DNA of 6,847 bases from positions 1-6,847 of the forward strand of contig DASWHD010000158.1 in the NCBI GenBank assembly GCA_036393335.1, written 5' to 3'. Below are positions 6,346 to 6,847 of the stretch, piece by piece. Made by a program: the position numbers and the translations under genes. A model generated the notes under the pieces. The model had not been told where the DNA came from and searched no databases. It saw nothing but the letters and a program-made list of their open reading frames with translations. Every line of letters begins with the position of its first letter. The first letter of the stretch is position 1. This DNA is from DASWHD01 sp036393335. Lineage in GTDB: Bacteria; CG2-30-53-67; CG2-30-70-394.

Positions 6346-6456
6346 CTGCACGCAACACGGCGGCCTCATGACTATAGAACAGTGCGAGTCGGCCACGTCC
6401 GACCCCCTCCCCCGCATGGGCCGACACCGCGGTAGGGAGCCGCCGGTCATGGAAGA

Positions 6457-6501
6457 GCCCCGTCCGGGGCGCCGACATGGCCGTAGTCGTGGATCGGCGC
6501 C
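6457..6501. repeat. Adjacent inverted repeats (hairpin cluster)
   Basis: Two overlapping inverted repeats lie side by side. GCCCCG (6457-6462) pairs with CGGGGC (6465-6470) in a tight hairpin. GGCGCCGA (6468-6475) pairs with TCGGCGCC (6494-6501) around an 18-base loop that itself can pair partly (CATG 6476-6479 with CGTG 6488-6491, one G-U). They share bases 6468-6470, so the two folds compete. The function is unknown. Confidence 0.45.
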
Positions 6502-6528
6502 ACTGGACCCGGGGGTGCCGGCCCTCGG

Positions 6529-6545
6529 ACGCCAACGGTTGGCGT
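6529..6545. promoter_or_regulatory. 17-base perfect palindrome, possible operator
   Basis: ACGCCAAC (6529-6536), a central G, and GTTGGCGT (6538-6545) form an exact dyad with no true loop. A hairpin would need an opened centre, so a dimeric DNA-binding protein site is at least as likely as an RNA structure. It sits about 120 bases after the dockerin-type stop and more than 300 bases before the regulator start. No protein is assigned. Confidence 0.35.
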
Positions 6546-6626
6546 AGGGATAGTTCCCTCGCGTAGCCGCCAGCCGTAGTGCTCACCACCGTTCGACATC
6601 CCCTTTTGTGTCTTTCGGGGAAACGC

Positions 6627-6641
6627 CTCCGCAGGCCGGAG
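6627..6641 (-). terminator. Weak hairpin just downstream of the dockerin-type gene
   Basis: CTCCG and CGGAG form a 5-bp stem with a 5-base loop, starting 23 bases after the stop codon at 6665-6667 in the minus-strand direction. Only TTT appears in the following bases. Position suits a terminator but the structure is weak. Confidence 0.25.
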
Positions 6642-6664
6642 ATCGCGGGCCGGCGGCGACTTCG

Positions 6665-6847
6665 TCACGGCCCCAACGTGGCGCCAAAGTTGCCGCGCAC
6701 GGTGACCAGGTCGAGGAGCGAGATGGTGCAGGAGCCGTCGACGTCCAGTGGCGGGTCCCAGCCCGGGTCATCGCACGTCTGGCCGAAGGCGCCGCGTACC
6801 TTCACTAGGTCGAGGATCGAGACCGTCCCCGAGAAGTCCACGTCCCC
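6665..6847 (-). CDS. C-terminal fragment of a protein with paired dockerin/EF-hand-like calcium-binding loops
   Basis: A minus-strand frame is open from the right edge (base 6847) to TGA at 6667-6665, giving 60 residues with no start codon in the window. Two repeats are clear: DVDFSGTVSILDLVKVRGAFG (residues 2-22 in pieces DVDFSGTVSILD and LVKVRGAFG) and DVDGSCTISLLD with LVTVRGNFG (35-55). In each, D-x-D-x-S-x-T-x-S-x-x-D supplies the 1, 3, 5, 7, 9 and 12 ligand positions of a dockerin type I or EF-hand-like calcium loop, followed by a helix. The repeats are 33 residues apart and end five residues before the C-terminus, as dockerin modules commonly do. Cys25 and Cys40 could form a disulfide, which suits a secreted protein. 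The main domain lies beyond the edge, so cargo or enzyme activity cannot be stated. In this group of bacteria such modules usually have no cellulosome role. Confidence 0.75.
   Translation of the reverse strand, partial: GDVDFSGTVSILDLVKVRGAFGQTCDDPGWDPPLDVDGSCTISLLDLVTVRGNFGATLGP

Larger units (their letters stand above)
6211..6664. other. 454-base intergenic region upstream of the regulator gene
   Basis: No convincing gene is seen on either strand. Bases 6241-6360 contain 59 G+C in 120 (about 49%), visibly AT-richer than the flanking genes, as expected for a control region. The stretch holds a promoter candidate (6253-6281), an AT-rich hairpin (6305-6345), a second -10-like box on the minus strand (TATAGT at 6376-6371), a two-part hairpin cluster (6457-6501), a 17-base palindrome (6529-6545) and a weak hairpin just after the dockerin-type gene. 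A 50-codon minus-strand frame (6599-6447) is open but has weak coding signals. Confidence 0.6.

Noticed and set aside
6447..6599. 50-codon minus-strand frame starting MSNGGEHYGW, with GGGG touching its ATG
   Set aside because: The Shine-Dalgarno spacing is too short, third-position GC is modest for this DNA, the translation is proline-rich, and the frame runs through the palindromes. It could be a gene remnant but cannot be supported.

Overview
The window is GC-rich DNA, apparently chromosomal, from a Gram-negative bacterium. The best guess is a gammaproteobacterium of the Chromatiales/Ectothiorhodospiraceae or Xanthomonadales kind. The grounds are indirect: a Kup potassium transporter, PilZ c-di-GMP receptors, a LEA14-type outer-membrane lipoprotein and a long MalT-like/BTAD regulator occurring together. 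No rRNA, tRNA, CRISPR array, transposase or integrase was seen.

Layout, left to right. (1) Bases 1-437 (+) hold the 3' end of a kup-type potassium transporter gene. (2) Bases 533-2214 (+) hold three tandem genes, each encoding a PilZ-domain protein of exactly 131 residues. They align without gaps, and each keeps both c-di-GMP-binding motifs. Each copy has its own promoter-like pair (TTG-type hexamer, 16-base spacer, GATA-type hexamer) at nearly the same distance from the ATG, followed by a similar leader. This is a triplicated cassette of promoter, leader and gene rather than an ordinary operon. (3) Bases 2334-2807 (+) encode a small lipoprotein with a LEA14/WHy-like domain. (4) A 10-bp perfect hairpin at 2903-2926 separates it from the convergent gene that follows. 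(5) Bases 2956-6210 (-) encode a 1084-residue regulator: an N-terminal STAND/MalT-like P-loop ATPase, a long helical-repeat middle, and a C-terminal winged helix plus BTAD domain (SARP-like). (6) Bases 6211-6664 appear non-coding, with an AT-richer stretch, a promoter candidate and several hairpins or palindromes. (7) Bases 6665-6847 (-) hold the 3' end of a gene whose product ends in two dockerin/EF-hand-like calcium-binding loops. It enters from the right edge with no start codon in the window.

The sequence does not show that these genes form one pathway. The best-supported unusual feature is the PilZ cassette array. The three copies may be parallel c-di-GMP receptors that have kept ligand binding while changing partner surfaces. 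The STAND-BTAD regulator is the only transcription factor here, and its target cannot be read from the window. It could control itself, the upstream dockerin-type gene, or something outside.
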